Below are positions 62,575 to 64,000 of a stretch of DNA of 64,000 nt, in pieces. The notes under the pieces were generated by a model. That model was not told the origin of the DNA. It searched no databases and was given only the letters and a program-made list of their open reading frames with translations. Where the stretch lies: positions 83,735,918-83,799,917 of the forward strand of contig NC_084469.1 in assembly GCF_027409185.1 (NCBI RefSeq), in the 5' to 3' direction. Position numbers and translations under genes: made by a program. The DNA is from Cynocephalus volans. Its lineage: Eukaryota > Chordata > Mammalia > Dermoptera > Cynocephalidae. Every line of letters starts with the position of its first letter. Positions within the stretch are counted from its first letter, which is position 1.

Positions 62575-63045
62575 TCTACCTTGTGGTAGATTGTGAATTT
62601 GGCCCTAAGTTCTTCCCCTCCCTGCATCAATGGCCTTACAAGGTGATGTTGCAATAGTCCTGACAAATGCTGGAGTTGGTTTCTCCCTGAATCTGGTTCG
62701 GCTTAGTGACTTGAAAAGCCCTTGCATATTAAGGGCTGTTCTCTTGCTGCACTTGGAACTCTGACACTGCCATGTGAACAAGCCTGAGCCAGCCTTCTGG
62801 AAATGAGAGGCCATGTGAAGAACTGAGTCATACTGGCTGATAGTCTGCCAACCTTCAGAATATGGATGAGGCCGCCCTAGACCATTCAGCCACCAATTGA
62901 CCTGGAGCTGACCACAGATGCATGAGAAAGCTCATCAGAGACCAAACTGGATTGGACAAGAAGAATTGTGCAGCTGGCCTTTTTAAGCCACTACATTTTG
63001 GGGTGGTATGTCTCACAGCAATGGATAACTGATACTCATCTATAC
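62575..63045 (+). mobile_element. MLT1-like LTR relic
   Basis: GTAGATTGTGAATTTGGCCC, ACTGCCATGTGAACAAGCCT and TTTAAGCCACTACATTTTGG GGTGG (two parts) are MLT1-type text, inserted in the old L1. Confidence 0.65.
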
Positions 63046-63139
63046 AATGAAATACCATGGAGCAATTTGAAAGAATGAGATGAATATATGCATATTAGTA
63101 TACTGACATGGAAGCTTGATGAGACAAATTAATGATAAA

Positions 63140-64000
63140 AAAAAAAAACCTTTGATTTTGTAATTCTATAAGCTTTCCTATTGCCTTCCAATAAATTCCT
63201 TTTTCCCTCCTCTTAAGTTAGCCAGAGTTTATTTCTCTTGTTTAAGCCAGATAACTCTATAAATAGATGTCCTGGGCAAAATGAAGTTGGAAAGCCCTAA
63301 GTTAAATAGGTTTTTTTACAGTAGGATTTGGCAATGAATCCTCCAGAAGAAGTAGAGTATGCGTGCGGCTGCCCCATAGTTATTTGACAATGATACCCCC
63401 TTCCTACTATGCCCTGATGTCTCAAGAGATTAATGGTCCATAGAATGCACTTTGGAAAAGCTCTGTCCTATTTGTCCTTGTAACAAATGATAATCTAAGG
63501 ATTCTGCCATATCTACCCTCCGTTTTGCTGGAAGGCTTTCTCATTTGTGTGTTGTGCTATGTCAACTGTCTCACCCCCCCTAGACATTTGTTGCAGGAAT
63601 CCATTACAGTAAAAGTAAATAGAAAATGGTATCTGCTTTAGAAAACATTTCCCCAATTTTCTGTTAATAGCACTCATTATGTAGGTTCATAATGATCACT
63701 TTGTCCAGTGTGCCAAATATCAGGGCAAAGTGATCTGTTTCTGAAAATTGACCAGTCCACACACTACCTAACACAGAACTTTGTGAAAGGATCTTACTTA
63801 GTGGCACGTGAACTTCTTGGCTGATGTGGTATTGGAAGACAAGTGATCACTGGAGAAATGTGAGAAAGACTTGGAGAACTGTGCTTGGAATTAGAGGTCC
63901 TGGATGGAAATCCAGTCCCTGGTATACCAGCCACTGTACCCTGGGAGTTGCTGAGCCTCAGTTTTTTCAGTTTATCCACAAAATGAGGATGATAACAGTA
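63140..64000. other. Intergenic, nothing recognised
   Basis: No gene and no clear repeat apart from possible MIR text at the very end (CTGAGCCTCAGTTTTTTCAG). Confidence 0.5.

Larger units (their letters stand above)
61025..63130 (+). mobile_element. Old L1, interrupted by a SINE and an LTR
   Basis: Degenerate ORF2 text (ATATACCAGCAATAACCCAT; AGAATATATAGAGCATTTTC; TTTGACCCAGCAATTTCAG) continues to an A-run near 63138, broken by the SINE at 62236 and the LTR-like block at 62575-63045. Confidence 0.7.

Noticed and set aside
55560-64000. A search for the human VPS35 neighbour SHCBP1
   Set aside because: No exon-like text of SHCBP1 was recognised; the gene, if syntenic, lies beyond the right edge.

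Overview
The window is nuclear DNA from a placental mammal. It holds split vertebrate genes, CpG islands and a dense background of L1, MIR/L2, MaLR LTR and DNA-transposon relics. The most telling marker is a SINE family present in at least 17 copies, as monomers and dimers, clearly built from tRNA-Ile (A box, a GATAAC-like anticodon arm, a GGTTCGATCC-type B box). From memory, tRNA-Ile-derived SINEs of this kind (CYN) are the hallmark of colugos (Dermoptera). I therefore suggest a flying lemur such as Galeopterus, as an inference.

Layout. (1) 1-4399, minus strand: the 5' end of ORC6 (coding exons 1 and 2; the rest lies off the left edge). Its second intron carries an unusual composite retroposon with an ~80-bp VNTR. 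(2) 4240-5420: a CpG island that acts as the shared divergent promoter of ORC6 and VPS35, with a 17-G run, CCAAT boxes and a TCACATGA box. (3) 4997-46125, plus strand: the complete VPS35 gene, 17 coding exons, 796 codons, all splice sites intact. The first coding exon supplies only the ATG and is followed by a 21.5-kb intron. That intron holds a UBE2L3 processed pseudogene, a full-length antisense L1, a full-length sense L1 with an intact ORF2, and a 5'-truncated L1 nested in the latter's A-tail. (4) 46.1-50.8 kb: repeats only. (5) 50770-55358, minus strand, tail-to-tail with VPS35: an intact three-exon, 424-residue aminergic GPCR closest to the histamine H3 receptor but distinct from both HRH3 and HRH4. 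(6) 55.6-64 kb: intergenic MaLR LTRs, SINEs, MIRs and an old L1; no gene seen.

ORC6 and VPS35 keep the head-to-head order known from human chromosome 16q. The genes do not form one pathway: ORC6 acts in replication licensing, VPS35 in retromer endosomal sorting, and the GPCR is probably a Gi/o-coupled amine receptor. The most interesting item is the GPCR. Humans have four histamine receptors (H1-H4), so an intact fifth, H3-like gene beside VPS35 would be a receptor lost or unannotated in human.
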